Positions 21,112 to 30,808 of a DNA stretch of 64,000 bases are shown here, piece by piece (the stretch's first letter is position 1; every line of letters begins with the position of its first letter). The DNA is taken from the NCBI RefSeq assembly GCF_030177755.1, contig NZ_CP126539.1, forward strand, positions 2,194,001-2,258,000, read 5' to 3'. The position numbers and the translations under genes are program-made. Origin of the DNA: Devosia sp. RR2S18 (GTDB lineage: Bacteria; Pseudomonadota; Alphaproteobacteria; Rhizobiales; Devosiaceae). The notes under the pieces are model-generated. The model was not told the DNA's origin. It was given only the letters and a program-made list of their open reading frames with translations, and ran no database searches.

Positions 21112-21656
21112 TCGACGGCACCGGTCACGATCCCGGCGGCCGGGTGCGGCTGCGCCTGCTGCCGGGCGTAAAGGGCGACGCCATCTTCACCGATCACGAG
21201 CATCGCCAGCAGATGCGGCGATGGACCGGCGAAAGCTTCCCCAATCGCTACATCATGTTCATCGGCATGAATCCGTCCACCGCCGACGCCACGGTGAACG
21301 ACCCGACCTGCGCCCGCGAATGGACCTTTGCGCAGCGGGAAGGCTATTCGGCCATGATCAAGACCAATGTCGGCGATTATCGCGCCACCGACCCAAAGAT
21401 GCTGCTGCAACCGGGAGTCGTGGCATCATCGCCGGCCAATCTCCCCGTGATCCGTGCGGCGGCGGCGAGTGCCGAAAAGGTCGTTCTCTGCCATGGCAAG
21501 CTCAACAAGGCGCTGGCGCCTGCTGGTCGCGAGATCGTCGCGGCGTTGCGCGCCGACGGCATCGAACTATGGTGTTTCGGCACCAATGCGGATGGCTCAC
21601 CCAAGCATCCGCTCTACCTGCGCCTCGATACGCCATTGGTGCTTTTCGAACACTGA
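21108..21656 (+). CDS. DUF1643 family protein
   Basis: Uncharacterised 182-residue protein translationally coupled to folD by a four-base ATGA overlap. The family hallmark [25 protein letters not shown] is near residue 50, followed by [13 protein letters not shown] and a C-terminal [13 protein letters not shown]...[19 protein letters not shown] segment. DUF1643 resembles uracil-DNA-glycosylase-like folds in the MNPS loop, but no activity is established to my knowledge. The tight linkage to folD hints at a nucleotide or folate link, which is inference. Confidence 0.85.
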   Translation: MIDGTGHDPGGRVRLRLLPGVKGDAIFTDHEHRQQMRRWTGESFPNRYIMFIGMNPSTADATVNDPTCAREWTFAQREGYSAMIKTNVGDYRATDPKMLLQPGVVASSPANLPVIRAAAASAEKVVLCHGKLNKALAPAGREIVAALRADGIELWCFGTNADGSPKHPLYLRLDTPLVLFEH

Positions 21657-21755
21657 GACCGGAGAAATCTCCGTCGATACGGCGGAACGGTTTCACCTGC
21701 TTTGATGTTGTCGTACCGTTAGGCCACGGGGGCGCCTACGTCAGGGTCTATCTAT

Positions 21756-22352
21756 ATGCGGTTAAGGTTATCGGCGGCGGTTGTCGTCAGTGCGATGTCT
21801 TTGATGCCGGTTTCGGCTCAAGAAGCGGCAGACCAGCGGGATCAAGCCGTGTTCTTTTTCGGTGGCCGCTTCACCGATCAATACTTCGAATACAGCTTTG
21901 CCCCTTTCACCGTAAGTTATGAAGACAACTACGTTGTCGGCGCCGGCTATCAGGAGTTTTTCCTGGGCGATCGCGGTGGTCTGATGCTCGGTGCAGAACT
22001 GGGCGTCGCAGGCCGATTTGGCGATCGCACTTCAACAGAGCTCTGGGGCGGCGTGGTCGCCCGGGCCGACGACCTGCTCGCAACCGAGGATTTCGGCGTT
22101 TCTTTCAGTCTCACCACCGGCCTGTCGGTTGCCAGCGATACCATCGGCATCGAATCGCCGCGTGAACTTGAGAGCGGTGGCGACACGACGCTGCTGTTCT
22201 ATCTTGGGCCCGAGGTGAGCGTGAACGTGGCGCAACTGCCGAACACTGAGTTCTTCTGGCGCATTCATCACCGCTCGGGCGCTTGGAAAACCCTAGGCGG
22301 CATGCAGGACGGCGCCAACGCCACCGTTTTGGGCGTGCGGTGGAAGTTCTAA
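21756..22352 (+). CDS. Secreted beta-rich outer-membrane-like protein, possibly PagL-like
   Basis: A 198-residue protein with a clean signal peptide (MRLRLSAAVVVSAMSLMPVSAQ) followed by alternating hydrophobic/aromatic strands and a terminal phenylalanine (GVRWKF), typical of a small outer-membrane beta barrel. Near the C-terminus, WRIHHRSGAWKTLGG contains an H-x-S arrangement similar to the catalytic His-Ser of PagL lipid A 3-O-deacylases; this similarity is weak and by eye. The ribosome binding site is poor. Otherwise unknown. Confidence 0.6.
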   Translation: MRLRLSAAVVVSAMSLMPVSAQEAADQRDQAVFFFGGRFTDQYFEYSFAPFTVSYEDNYVVGAGYQEFFLGDRGGLMLGAELGVAGRFGDRTSTELWGGVVARADDLLATEDFGVSFSLTTGLSVASDTIGIESPRELESGGDTTLLFYLGPEVSVNVAQLPNTEFFWRIHHRSGAWKTLGGMQDGANATVLGVRWKF

Positions 22353-22366
22353 GCTGAAGAGCTTAG
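22349..22366. terminator. convergent-gene hairpin
   Basis: CTAAGCT-GAAG-AGCTTAG, a 7-bp stem that overlaps the stop of the outer-membrane-like gene and lies six bases from the end of the opposing gene. There is no T-run on either side, so the terminator role is tentative. Confidence 0.4.
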
Positions 22367-22371
22367 TGGGT

Positions 22372-22716
22372 CTAGCCGACCAAAAAGAATGTGCGTGCCA
22401 CGGTATGGTCCCGCAACGCCTGCGCGGGCAACTTCCCGGTCAAGGCAAGAACAACCTGCTGTGGGTCTTTGACCGCGCTGGCGTCCACCACCACGCGGCT
22501 GAAGGCAGGACGGAGCCCACGGCGCTGGCTTTCCAGCAGATTGAACAGCAAAGCACGAACATCCGCCTGAGCGGCACACGCGATGCAGTGGTCGCCATCA
22601 TCATGGCCGTGGCTGGTGTTGGCCGGCAGCCGGATCAGCGCAGTGTCGGCGTCGAGCGACAGAAGTTGGCCGGGCTTGGTGATGAGCGTGACGGGGATAG
22701 GCTTATTGCTCGTCAT
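22372..22716 (-). CDS. Small CobW-like protein lacking the P-loop
   Basis: A 114-residue protein. The middle, DHCIACAAQADVRALLFNLLESQRRGLRPAFSRVVVDASAVKDPQQV, aligns by eye with the CxCC metal motif and following helix of CobW/COG0523 GTPases (CxCCTxRxDLxxxLxxLxxR...FDxVxIETSGxADP). The preceding segment begins IPVTLITKPGQLLSL where CobW has the G-x4-GKT P-loop, but no P-loop is present, and a His-rich HGHDDGDHC stretch precedes the cysteines. It looks like a degenerate, GTPase-dead derivative, possibly metal binding. It lies downstream of metH on the same strand, 172 bases away; a cobalamin or zinc link is inference. Confidence 0.55.
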   Translation of the reverse strand: MTSNKPIPVTLITKPGQLLSLDADTALIRLPANTSHGHDDGDHCIACAAQADVRALLFNLLESQRRGLRPAFSRVVVDASAVKDPQQVVLALTGKLPAQALRDHTVARTFFLVG

Positions 22717-22736
22717 GAAGTACCCCCGACCACAAT

Positions 22737-22814
22737 GTCATTCCCGCGCAAGCCGGAACCCTGTTCCTCTGTCCCAACACCCCGAACCGAGGTTCCCGCT
22801 CGCGCGGGAATGAC
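22737..22814. repeat. REP-like inverted pair between metH and the CobW-like gene
   Basis: Two 24-base arms in inverted orientation, 22737-22760 and 22791-22814. The left reads GTCATTCCCGCGCAAGCCGG and on; the reverse complement of the right is the same apart from two bases. They share the ATTCCCGC core with the hairpin at 7342-7359. This is the layout of paired extragenic palindromes and may act as a transcript stabiliser or terminator after metH. Confidence 0.7.
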
Positions 22815-22888
22815 CCTGTGGTGGAAACGAACGATCACGCACCAACAGGACCACTCCTCCTCCCAGGGGGAGGTCGGGTGGGGCTATC

Positions 22889-25800
22889 CTACTCCGCTGC
22901 CACAATGCTCGGCCTTGGGATGTAGTTGAGCACTGGCCCAAGCCACCGCTCCACCTCGTCCACCGCCATGCCTTTGCGCTCGGCATAGTCCAGCACCTGG
23001 TCGCGCTCCACCTTGGCTACGCCAAAATAATACGCCTCGGGATGGCTGAAATAGAATCCTGACACCGACGATCCTGGCCACATGGCATAGCTCTCGGTCA
23101 GGCTTACTCCCGCGTTCTTCTCCGCCTCAAGCAGACGGAACAGCGTGGTTTTCTCAGTATGGTCCGGCTGTGCCGGATAACCGGGGGCAGGGCGGATGCC
23201 ACGGTAGGTCTCGGCGATCAGCTCTTCGGGCTTGAGGACCTCGTCGCTGGCATAGCCCCAGAACTCCTTGCGGACCCGCTCGTGCATGAACTCGGCCAAG
23301 GCCTCCGCATAACGGTCCGCCAGGGCCTTCACTAGGATCGATGAATAATCGTCGTGCTGCTTCTCGAAGCGTTCGGCAATCGCCACCTCTTCGAGACCCG
23401 CCGTAACGACGAAGCCGCCCATGAAGTCGGACTTGCCGCTCCCTTCAGGGGCCACGAAGTCGGCAAGAGCCATGTTGGGCTTGTCGCCGCGCTTGGAAAG
23501 CTGTTGCCGCAGGGTGAAGAGCGTTGCGAGTTCCTCCTCGCGCCCTTCATCGGCATAGAGTTTGATATCGTCGCCCACCGCATTGGCGGGCCAGAAGCCG
23601 ACGACGGCGCGCGGCCGGAACCAGTTCTCATCGATGATCTGCTTGAGCATGGCTTGTGCATCGGCAAACAATTGCCGCGCCGCTTCGCCCTGGCGCTCGT
23701 CCTCGAGAATGGCCGGGTAGCGGCCCTTGAGCTCCCAGGTCTGGAAGAAGGGAGTCCAGTCGATGTATTCTGCCAGTTGCCTAAGGTCGAAATCGTCGAA
23801 GACCTTGGTGCCCAAGAAACTCGGCTTGGGTGGCTCATAGCCACTCCAATCTGGCTTGAACGCATTCTGCCGGGCAGCAGCAAGCGGCAGGCGCTGCTTG
23901 TCGCTTTCTGCCCGCTCATGCGCAGCCGCGGCCTTGGCATATTCCGCCCGCACCTGCTCAATAAAGGTCACTTTGGTGTCGGCCGAGAGCAGGTTCGACA
24001 CCACGCCCACCGCGCGGCTGGCATCGTTCACGTGTACGGCTTGGCCGTTGCTGTAGCGCGGGTGGATCTTTACCGCCGTATGTACCCGGCTGGTGGTCGC
24101 CCCACCGATCAAGAGCGGGATGTCGAAGCCCTCGCGCTCCATTTCGGCGGCCACATGCACCATCTCGTCGAGCGAGGGTGTGATGAGGCCCGAAAGCCCG
24201 ATCACGTCGACATTCTGGTCCCGTGCGGTCTGCAGGATCTTGGCTGTGGGCACCATCACGCCTAGATCGATGATCTCGTAATTGTTGCAGGCGAGAACGA
24301 CCCCGACGATGTTCTTGCCAATGTCGTGCACGTCCCCCTTGACGGTGGCCATCAGCACCTTGCCAGCGGCCTTACGCTGCTCGCCGCCGTTGAGGCGCTT
24401 TTCCTCCTCCATATAGGGCAGGAGATGGGCCACGGCCTGCTTCATCACGCGGGCCGATTTGACCACCTGCGGCAGGAACATCTTGCCCGACCCGAAAAGG
24501 TCGCCCACCACATTCATGCCGGCCATCAGCGGGCCCTCGATCACGTGGAGCGGGCGCTCGGCCTCGAGCCGTGCCTCCTCGGTGTCAGCCTCGATGAATT
24601 CGGTGATGCCATTCACCAGCGCGTGGGTAATCCGGTCCTGGACGGGCTTCTCACGCCAGCTCAAATCCTTGGCGCTAGGTCCCTTGCCGGCGGTGCCGCG
24701 ATAGCGTTCGGCGAGTTCGAGCAGCCGGTCGGTTGCGTCCGGCCGCCGGTTGAGGATCACGTCCTCGCAAGCGTCCCGCAATTCTCGATCGATCGTTTCG
24801 TAAACCGCCAACTGGCCGGCATTGACGATGCCCATGTCCATGCCGTTCTGGATGGCATAGTAGAGGAATACGGCGTGCATCGCTTCGCGCACCGGCTCGT
24901 TGCCGCGGAACGAAAACGACAGATTGCTGATGCCGCCCGAAATGTGCACATGGGGCAGGGTGTCGGTGATCTGCTTGGTGGCCTCGAGGAAAGCCACCCC
25001 GTAACCATTGTGTTCCTCGATGCCGGTCGCCACCGCGAACACATTGGGATCGAAGATGATGTCTTCGGGCGGAAAACCCACTTCTTCGGTGAGCAGCTTA
25101 TAGGCGCGCGTACAGATCTCGACTTTGCGCTCGAGCGTATCGGCTTGGCCCTGCTCATCAAACGCCATCACCACCACGGCAGCGCCATAGGCGCGGACGA
25201 GGCGCGCTTGCTGGAGGAAGCTCTCCTCACCCTCCTTCATGGAGATCGAGTTCACCAGCGCCTTGCCCTGCACGCATTTGAGGCCCGCCTCGATTACCTC
25301 CCATTTGGAGCTGTCGATCATCAGCGGCACTTTGGCGATGTCGGGCTCGGCGGCCAGCAGATTGAGGAACTCGATCATCACCTGCTTGGAGTCGATCAGT
25401 CCCTCATCCATGTTGATGTCAATGATCTGGGCGCCATTGGCGACCTGATCGCGCGCCACGTCCAGCGCGGCGGCATAGTCACCGGCGGTGATCAGCTTGC
25501 GGAAGCGGGCCGAGCCGGTGACGTTGGTCCGCTCCCCGATGTTGACGAAGGGAATGTCTGAGGTGAGCGTGAACGGTTCGAGCCCAGCCAGCCGCAGGAG
25601 GCGGTCGGCCTCTGGCACCTGCCGCGGCTTATGCCGGCTTACCACCTCGGCTACGGCGCGGATATGGTCGGGCGTTGAGCCGCAGCAGCCGCCCACGATG
25701 TTCAGGAGGCCTTCCTCCGCGAAGCTATTGAGTTGCGCGGCCATTTGCTCGGGCGATTGGTCGTAGGCGCCCATCTCATTGGGCAGCCCGGCATTGGGAT

Positions 25801-26650
25801 AGGCGCAGATGAACGTATCAGCGACGCTAGACAGCTCGGAAATATGCGCCCGCATCAGGTCCGCGCCCAGCGCGCAGTTGAGCCCGATGGTCAGAGGATT
25901 GGCATGGCGTATCGAATACCAGAACGCCGTTGGCGTCTGGCCCGAAAGCGTGCGGCCGGATAGGTCGGTGATCGTTCCGGAGATCATGATCGGCACATCA
26001 ATGCCGCGTTCTTCAAACAGCCGCTGCGCCGCGAAAATGCCAGCCTTGGTGTTGAGCGTATCGGTGATGGTCTCGAATAAGAGGAGGTCGGCGCCGGCGT
26101 CGACAAGGCCGCGAATGGCCTCTCCATAGGCTTCCACCAGTTCATCGAAGGTGATCGCGCGATGGCCTGGGCTGTTGACGTCCGTAGACATGGACGAGGT
26201 TTTGTTGGTCGGTCCCAAAGCGCCAGCGACGAACCGCCGCCGCCCGTCTTCGGCTTCAGCCCGCAGCGCCGCCCGGCGTGCCACCACGACGCCCTGGAAG
26301 TTGATGTCGTAAACCGCCTCTTCGGTGCCGTAATCCGCCTGCGCTACGGACGTCGCCGAAAAGGTGTTGGTCTCGGCGATATCAGCGCCGGCCATGAAAT
26401 ATTCGAAGTGGATGTCCTCGATCCGCTTGGGCTCAGTGAGAACCAGCAGGTCATTGTTGCCCTGCAGCGGATGGCTCCAGTCCTTGAAGCGTTCGCCGCG
26501 GAAGTTCTCCTCGGTCAGCTTGAGCCGCTGTATCATGGTGCCCATGGCGCCATCGAGGATGAGGATGCGTTCGCCCATCGCCGCCGCAAGCGCTGCACGC
26601 ACCTCCGACCAATCGGGGATATGAGGCGTATCAGAAGCGGTGGAGGTCAT
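22889..26650 (-). CDS. metH: Cobalamin-dependent methionine synthase
   Basis: Transfers a methyl group from methyl-THF to homocysteine via B12. About 1253 residues hold all four modules in order: homocysteine domain ([15 protein letters not shown] at 30 and zinc cysteines in [11 protein letters not shown]), pterin domain ([14 protein letters not shown]), cobalamin domain with [22 protein letters not shown] (the DxHxxG histidine ligand) and C-terminal activation domain ([36 protein letters not shown]). The frame is open to 26719, but ATG 26650 with GAGG upstream is the better start and leaves a palindrome at 26695 in the promoter. Downstream lie REP-like repeats and a CobW-like gene. Confidence 0.97.
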   Translation of the reverse strand: MTSTASDTPHIPDWSEVRAALAAAMGERILILDGAMGTMIQRLKLTEENFRGERFKDWSHPLQGNNDLLVLTEPKRIEDIHFEYFMAGADIAETNTFSATSVAQADYGTEEAVYDINFQGVVVARRAALRAEAEDGRRRFVAGALGPTNKTSSMSTDVNSPGHRAITFDELVEAYGEAIRGLVDAGADLLLFETITDTLNTKAGIFAAQRLFEERGIDVPIMISGTITDLSGRTLSGQTPTAFWYSIRHANPLTIGLNCALGADLMRAHISELSSVADTFICAYPNAGLPNEMGAYDQSPEQMAAQLNSFAEEGLLNIVGGCCGSTPDHIRAVAEVVSRHKPRQVPEADRLLRLAGLEPFTLTSDIPFVNIGERTNVTGSARFRKLITAGDYAAALDVARDQVANGAQIIDINMDEGLIDSKQVMIEFLNLLAAEPDIAKVPLMIDSSKWEVIEAGLKCVQGKALVNSISMKEGEESFLQQARLVRAYGAAVVVMAFDEQGQADTLERKVEICTRAYKLLTEEVGFPPEDIIFDPNVFAVATGIEEHNGYGVAFLEATKQITDTLPHVHISGGISNLSFSFRGNEPVREAMHAVFLYYAIQNGMDMGIVNAGQLAVYETIDRELRDACEDVILNRRPDATDRLLELAERYRGTAGKGPSAKDLSWREKPVQDRITHALVNGITEFIEADTEEARLEAERPLHVIEGPLMAGMNVVGDLFGSGKMFLPQVVKSARVMKQAVAHLLPYMEEEKRLNGGEQRKAAGKVLMATVKGDVHDIGKNIVGVVLACNNYEIIDLGVMVPTAKILQTARDQNVDVIGLSGLITPSLDEMVHVAAEMEREGFDIPLLIGGATTSRVHTAVKIHPRYSNGQAVHVNDASRAVGVVSNLLSADTKVTFIEQVRAEYAKAAAAHERAESDKQRLPLAAARQNAFKPDWSGYEPPKPSFLGTKVFDDFDLRQLAEYIDWTPFFQTWELKGRYPAILEDERQGEAARQLFADAQAMLKQIIDENWFRPRAVVGFWPANAVGDDIKLYADEGREEELATLFTLRQQLSKRGDKPNMALADFVAPEGSGKSDFMGGFVVTAGLEEVAIAERFEKQHDDYSSILVKALADRYAEALAEFMHERVRKEFWGYASDEVLKPEELIAETYRGIRPAPGYPAQPDHTEKTTLFRLLEAEKNAGVSLTESYAMWPGSSVSGFYFSHPEAYYFGVAKVERDQVLDYAERKGMAVDEVERWLGPVLNYIPRPSIVAAE

Positions 26651-26694
26651 AGTGTCCTCATCGGAGAAGGGGCGGCGCAAGGCTTTCCGTAGAC

Positions 26695-26710
26695 ATAAAG
26701 ATATCTTTAT
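26695..26710. promoter_or_regulatory. perfect palindrome upstream of metH, probable operator
   Basis: ATAAAGAT-ATCTTTAT, a perfect 16-bp palindrome 45 bases before the metH ATG, inside the metH/rlpA divergent region. It resembles sites that I associate with ArsR-type SAM/SAH-sensing repressors (SahR group) of methionine genes in Proteobacteria. That link is from memory and inference. No S-adenosylmethionine or SAH riboswitch was recognised here. Confidence 0.55.
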
Positions 26711-26885
26711 ATCCGTCAACCAGCAACGCCTCGCGTTAGCATTCGCGCTCTTGTGCGACGCTCAAGGCTAACACTCCGTTCCCCTTAACGCCTCCGAAAC
26801 CAGAAAATGTTGTTTTTGGTACAAATGCGACGGAGCCGGCGTACCATCGGGCTCCGCAGACCCACGAGCGTGTGTATTGAGTACC

Positions 26886-27884
26886 GTGACAACCTCCTGG
26901 CGCCATGCCGTCCGCCTTCTTTCCCTGTCCCTCGCCGCAGCTACCGCGCTGTCGGCCTGCTCGAGCATGGGCCTCGGCCCAACTGTGAAGCGCGCCGCCT
27001 TCACCTCCGAAGAATTCGGCGTCAAGTCGTCTCCCCGGGTGACAAGCAACCCCAATCCGCCCCGTGGTGGCGGGCGGAACCTCATCGGCAAACCCTATGT
27101 GGTGCGCGGCCAAACCTATGTGCCGCAGGAAAATCCGATCGGCTATGTCGGCTCCGGCAAGGGCTCCTGGTACGGAGCCGACTTCCACGGCCGCCTCACG
27201 GCAAATGGGGAAGTTTTTTCGGCCAATGCCATCACCGGCGCCCACCCGACACTGCCGCTGCCATCCTATGTCCGCGTGACAAACCAGGAAAACGGCCGCT
27301 CGCTGATCGTCCGGGTGAATGACCGAGGGCCTTACTTGGCCGGCCGGGTGATGGACCTTTCCTATCGCGCCGCTGCCATGCTCGGCTATGTCGAAAAGGG
27401 CAGTGCACCCGTTTCCGTCGAATATCTCGGCCGGGCTCCGCTCGAGGGCGACGATACCCGAATGCTCGTGGCGAGCTATAGTGGGCCTAATGAGTTCGGC
27501 AGTCACACTCGCGTCGCCGCTGTCGACAACACCAACAGCCTGGCCGATATGGCAGGCAATTTCTTGGGCGGCCTGTTCTCCTATGCCGAGGCGGCGCCAG
27601 CCCAAAGCAGCCCAGAAGGTACTGCGATGGCGGCCGTCAACGCGCTTGCCACTCAGGCATTGCCGCCGGACACCCAGCCTGTGCGGCTTGCACTTGGCAG
27701 CTACACGGATGCAGCCGGAGCAAACAACATCGCTCAGCAGTTCGCTGTTCTTGGTGCGGTGGAGAGCATCTCTGGCGATGGCAGCACGGAGCTGCGGATG
27801 ACGGCATTGAAGCCAGGCGCGAGCACTGCCGACGTTCAACATTTAGCGCAGGAACTTGGCCTGCCTGGGATAGTTCTCTATTAG
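26886..27884 (+). CDS. rlpA: RlpA-like septal ring lipoprotein (double-psi beta-barrel plus SPOR)
   Basis: Probable outer-membrane lipoprotein that acts on denuded glycan strands at the septum. About 332 residues: signal peptide with lipobox TALSACSS (lipidated Cys near residue 24), RlpA-like double-psi barrel from about 95 to 185 (GKGSWYGADFHGRLTANGEVFSANAITGAHPTLPLPSYVRV, VNDRGPYLAGRVMDLSYRAAAMLG), and a C-terminal SPOR-like repeat (RLALGSYTDAAGANNIAQQF). No ATG fits; GTG 26886 is taken, with TTG 26877 as an alternative. It diverges from metH and heads the run towards dac and tmk. Confidence 0.85.
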   Translation: MTTSWRHAVRLLSLSLAAATALSACSSMGLGPTVKRAAFTSEEFGVKSSPRVTSNPNPPRGGGRNLIGKPYVVRGQTYVPQENPIGYVGSGKGSWYGADFHGRLTANGEVFSANAITGAHPTLPLPSYVRVTNQENGRSLIVRVNDRGPYLAGRVMDLSYRAAAMLGYVEKGSAPVSVEYLGRAPLEGDDTRMLVASYSGPNEFGSHTRVAAVDNTNSLADMAGNFLGGLFSYAEAAPAQSSPEGTAMAAVNALATQALPPDTQPVRLALGSYTDAAGANNIAQQFAVLGAVESISGDGSTELRMTALKPGASTADVQHLAQELGLPGIVLY

Positions 27885-27932
27885 TTCAGGGCGGCTTGGC
27901 AGTTAAGCCAGCTACGGACAGGGAGAGCGGAC

Positions 27933-29078
27933 TTGAAGAGGATTTTCGTCGCGGTTGCCACTGCATTGCTGCTGACGGCATCAGCATTGGCGCAAGCTAC
28001 GTTCGAAACCAAGGCCAAGTTCGCCGTCCTAATGGATGAGCAGTCCGGCACCGTTATCTTCCAGAAGGACGCTGACGAGCGCCTAGAGCCCGCCAGCATG
28101 ACCAAGCTCATGACAGTGGCCGTGGTGTTCAACGAACTCCGCGCTGGCCGCATCACCATGGATGACGAATTCTTCGTCTCTGAGAACGCCTGGCGCACCG
28201 GCGGTGCAGCTTCTGGCGGCTCAACCATGTTCGCGGAATTGAATTCCCAGATCCGCGTGGAAGATCTCATTCGCTCCGTTATCATCCAGTCGGGCAACGA
28301 TGCATCGATCGTTCTGGCTGAAGGCATCGCCGGTTCCGAGGCGAGTTTCGCTGCGATGATGAACGAACTGGCTCGAGAAATCGGCCTGACCGGTTCCAAC
28401 TTTACCAATTCCAACGGCCTGCCGGATCCGGACGAATACTCGACTGCGCGCGATCTGGCGCTGATCGGTCGGTACCTGATCCAGGAATTTCCCGAGTACT
28501 ATCACTACTTCTCGGAACCTAGCATGGAGTGGAACGGCATCAACCAGCCCAACCGCAACTCGCTTGTGGAGATGGGAATCGGGGTGGACGGACTGAAGAC
28601 CGGTCACACGGAAGCTGCCGGTTACGGGTCTGTCACCTCGACCAACCAAGGCGACCGGCGCCTCATCGCCGTAGTGCATGGCTTGACGTCGATGCGCGAG
28701 CGCACCGAGGAGGCGCGGAAGCTGCTCACCTGGGGCGTACGCGCTTTCGAGCGCGTAGCCGCTTATCCCGAAGGCAGCGTCATTGCCCATGCAAACGTTT
28801 ATGGCGGCACCAGCGGCAGCGTTGGTCTGGTCGGTAATGGCGAGTTGTCGCTCTATCTGCCTCGTGGCTCGCGGCAATGCCTAAGCGCCGAGGTGGTCTA
28901 TGTCGGTCCCCTGATGCCGCCCGTTATGGCTGGAAGCCAGATCGCCGAACTGCGCGTGTTCTGTAACGACCAGCTGGTGCAGGCAGCACCTCTCTACGCT
29001 GCTGAAACGGTGGAAGAGGGTGATTTGGTGCGCAAGGCTACCGATGCGCTCAAGCAGTTGGCTCTTGGCTGGCTCTAA
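27933..29078 (+). CDS. dacC: D-alanyl-D-alanine carboxypeptidase (PBP5/6 type)
   Basis: Trims the terminal D-Ala from peptidoglycan stem peptides in the periplasm. The 381-residue protein has a signal peptide (MKRIFVAVATALLLTASALAQA), the SxxK catalytic motif in EPASMTKLM, SGN in IQSGNDASIV and KTG in DGLKTGHTEAAGYG, then the beta-rich PBP5_C domain and a C-terminal amphipathic helix (ATDALKQLALGWL) for membrane attachment. It starts with TTG at 27933 behind GGGAG. It follows the rlpA-like gene by 48 bases. The exact paralogue letter is not decidable. Confidence 0.93.
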   Translation: MKRIFVAVATALLLTASALAQATFETKAKFAVLMDEQSGTVIFQKDADERLEPASMTKLMTVAVVFNELRAGRITMDDEFFVSENAWRTGGAASGGSTMFAELNSQIRVEDLIRSVIIQSGNDASIVLAEGIAGSEASFAAMMNELAREIGLTGSNFTNSNGLPDPDEYSTARDLALIGRYLIQEFPEYYHYFSEPSMEWNGINQPNRNSLVEMGIGVDGLKTGHTEAAGYGSVTSTNQGDRRLIAVVHGLTSMRERTEEARKLLTWGVRAFERVAAYPEGSVIAHANVYGGTSGSVGLVGNGELSLYLPRGSRQCLSAEVVYVGPLMPPVMAGSQIAELRVFCNDQLVQAAPLYAAETVEEGDLVRKATDALKQLALGWL

Positions 29079-29099
29079 GACTCGTATACAACGAGCTTC

Positions 29100-29786
29100 A
29101 TGCTTGAGGCGTCCACCACCAGCCGCGCCCGGTTCATCACCTTCGAGGGTGGTGAGGGCGTCGGAAAATCGACACAAGTCAAGCGTCTGCAGCAGCAGCT
29201 GCAGCGCAGTGGCATAGACGTCGTCCGCACTCGTGAGCCGGGTGGAACGGCAAAGGCCGAAGCCATCCGCGCCTTTATTCTCCAGGGGCGATCTGAAGGT
29301 TGGGGGGCAGGCGGCGAGGCCGTCTTGTTTGCTGCCGCGCGCCACGACCACGTGAACCAATTGATTGCGCCAAACCTGCGGCGCGGTACCTGGGTGCTGT
29401 CCGACCGCTTCCATGACTCGACCCGCGCCTACCAGGGTTTGACCGGAGGGGTCGACGACAAGCTCATCGATGCGCTTGAACGCCTCGCACTCAACGGTCA
29501 CACGCCTGATCTCACCATAGTCCTCGACATGGATCCTGAACTCGCTTTCGAGCGGGTTGCCCGCCGCTCTGTGGAGGATGGGTTGGCCCTCACCGGTGAT
29601 CGCTTCGAAAAAGAAGAACTCGACTGGCACAAGCGCCTGCGAAACGGCTTTCTGGCGATTGCCAGCGCCAATCCCGATCGCTGCGCAGTGATTTCCGCCG
29701 ACCAAGGTGAAGAGCCGCTTGAAGCCGCCATCTGGTCGGTCGTTGCGGAGCGCTTCGGTGAGCAACTGGGTGGCGGGCGGGCGTGA
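29100..29786 (+). CDS. tmk: Thymidylate kinase
   Basis: Phosphorylates dTMP to dTDP for DNA synthesis. The 228-residue protein shows the P-loop FEGGEGVGKSTQVKRL, the DR motif in VLSDRFHDSTRAYQG, REPGGT near 45 and a lid region with RRSVEDGLALTGDRFEKEEL. It follows dac by 21 bases and its stop overlaps holB by four bases, matching the usual alphaproteobacterial order. Confidence 0.97.
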   Translation: MLEASTTSRARFITFEGGEGVGKSTQVKRLQQQLQRSGIDVVRTREPGGTAKAEAIRAFILQGRSEGWGAGGEAVLFAAARHDHVNQLIAPNLRRGTWVLSDRFHDSTRAYQGLTGGVDDKLIDALERLALNGHTPDLTIVLDMDPELAFERVARRSVEDGLALTGDRFEKEELDWHKRLRNGFLAIASANPDRCAVISADQGEEPLEAAIWSVVAERFGEQLGGGRA

Positions 29787-30808
29787 GCGATCCCGACGCG
29801 CTAACGGGTCTGCCTTTGCCCGAACGCCGGCAGGCTGTTCTGGGCCACGAAGCTGCAAAAGCTGCAGTGCTCGATCAGTTGCACGCGCGGCGGTTACCCG
29901 GCGCTATTCTCCTCCACGGACCGCAAGGCATTGGCAAGGCGACACTCGCTTTCGAACTGGCGACTGAAATTCTTTCCGCCACCGGCGATGAGGAGGCGCA
30001 CCGTGTCTCTGAGCAAGTCGCCGCGCTTTCCCATCCCAACCTCTTTGTGCTGCGGAGGAGGTCCAAGGACAGCAAGGGCTTCTATACCGTGATCCGGGTG
30101 GAGGAGGTGCGTGACCTGCGCGACAGTCTGCACCACACCAGGGGAAGATCAGGACATCGAGTGGCGGTGATAGATCCGATCGACGACTGCAATCCTTCTG
30201 CTGCCAATGCTCTGCTCAAAACACTTGAGGAGCCTCCCGCCGACACCACCTTCCTGTTGATCTCGCATCGCCCCGGATCGCTCTTGCCGACCATCAAGTC
30301 TCGTTGCCACAACCTTGCGCTGCGGCCTGTTTCTGCGGAGACTGTGCGGGCACTTCTGGTTCAGTCGGATGAGAGTCTTGGACGTGAGGAAGTCGACAGA
30401 GCTGTGGAGTTGTCCGCCGGGCGCCCGCGGCGTGCCTTCGAGACCTTGGCTCTCGAGGCGGATTCATCGCTGGGCGCATTGCAAGGCTGGCTGGCCGATC
30501 CACTGAGGCACCCGACCGCGATTGTCCTAGGCCTTGCCGATGCGCTGGGCGCTAGCCCACAGAGTGCAGAGCACAGCTTCGCTCGTGAGATGATCGACGA
30601 CTGGATGGCTCATGAGGCGCGCTTGGCGGCCATGCAGCCGCATGACCGCAAGCGGCTTGCCTCCATCAATGAGCTATGGGAGAAGGTCCACGCCCTCTTC
30701 GCCGAGGCCGACAGCATCAATCTGGATATGAAGCAGACGTTGGCCGCCGTATTCGACGCGATCAGGAAGCATGTGTCGACCACCTCTGTTCCCGCCGAGT
30801 CCCAATGA
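29783..30808 (+). CDS. holB: DNA polymerase III subunit delta prime
   Basis: Clamp-loader subunit. The 341-residue AAA+ protein has a P-loop-like [16 protein letters not shown], the conserved [22 protein letters not shown] block and the SRC motif in IKSRCHNL. The zinc-binding cysteines that most delta prime proteins have between the P-loop and DEAD-like region are not visible, as in other alphaproteobacterial copies. Start GTG overlaps the tmk stop and its stop overlaps metG (ATGA). Confidence 0.92.
   Translation: MSDPDALTGLPLPERRQAVLGHEAAKAAVLDQLHARRLPGAILLHGPQGIGKATLAFELATEILSATGDEEAHRVSEQVAALSHPNLFVLRRRSKDSKGFYTVIRVEEVRDLRDSLHHTRGRSGHRVAVIDPIDDCNPSAANALLKTLEEPPADTTFLLISHRPGSLLPTIKSRCHNLALRPVSAETVRALLVQSDESLGREEVDRAVELSAGRPRRAFETLALEADSSLGALQGWLADPLRHPTAIVLGLADALGASPQSAEHSFAREMIDDWMAHEARLAAMQPHDRKRLASINELWEKVHALFAEADSINLDMKQTLAAVFDAIRKHVSTTSVPAESQ

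Noticed and set aside
24326..25561. 411-residue plus-strand frame antisense to metH
   Set aside because: Shadow of the metH pterin-domain region; His/Gly-rich with no motif.
26651..26885. SAM-II or SAH riboswitch upstream of metH
   Set aside because: I looked for conserved core and pseudoknot elements and did not find them; a DNA palindrome is present instead.
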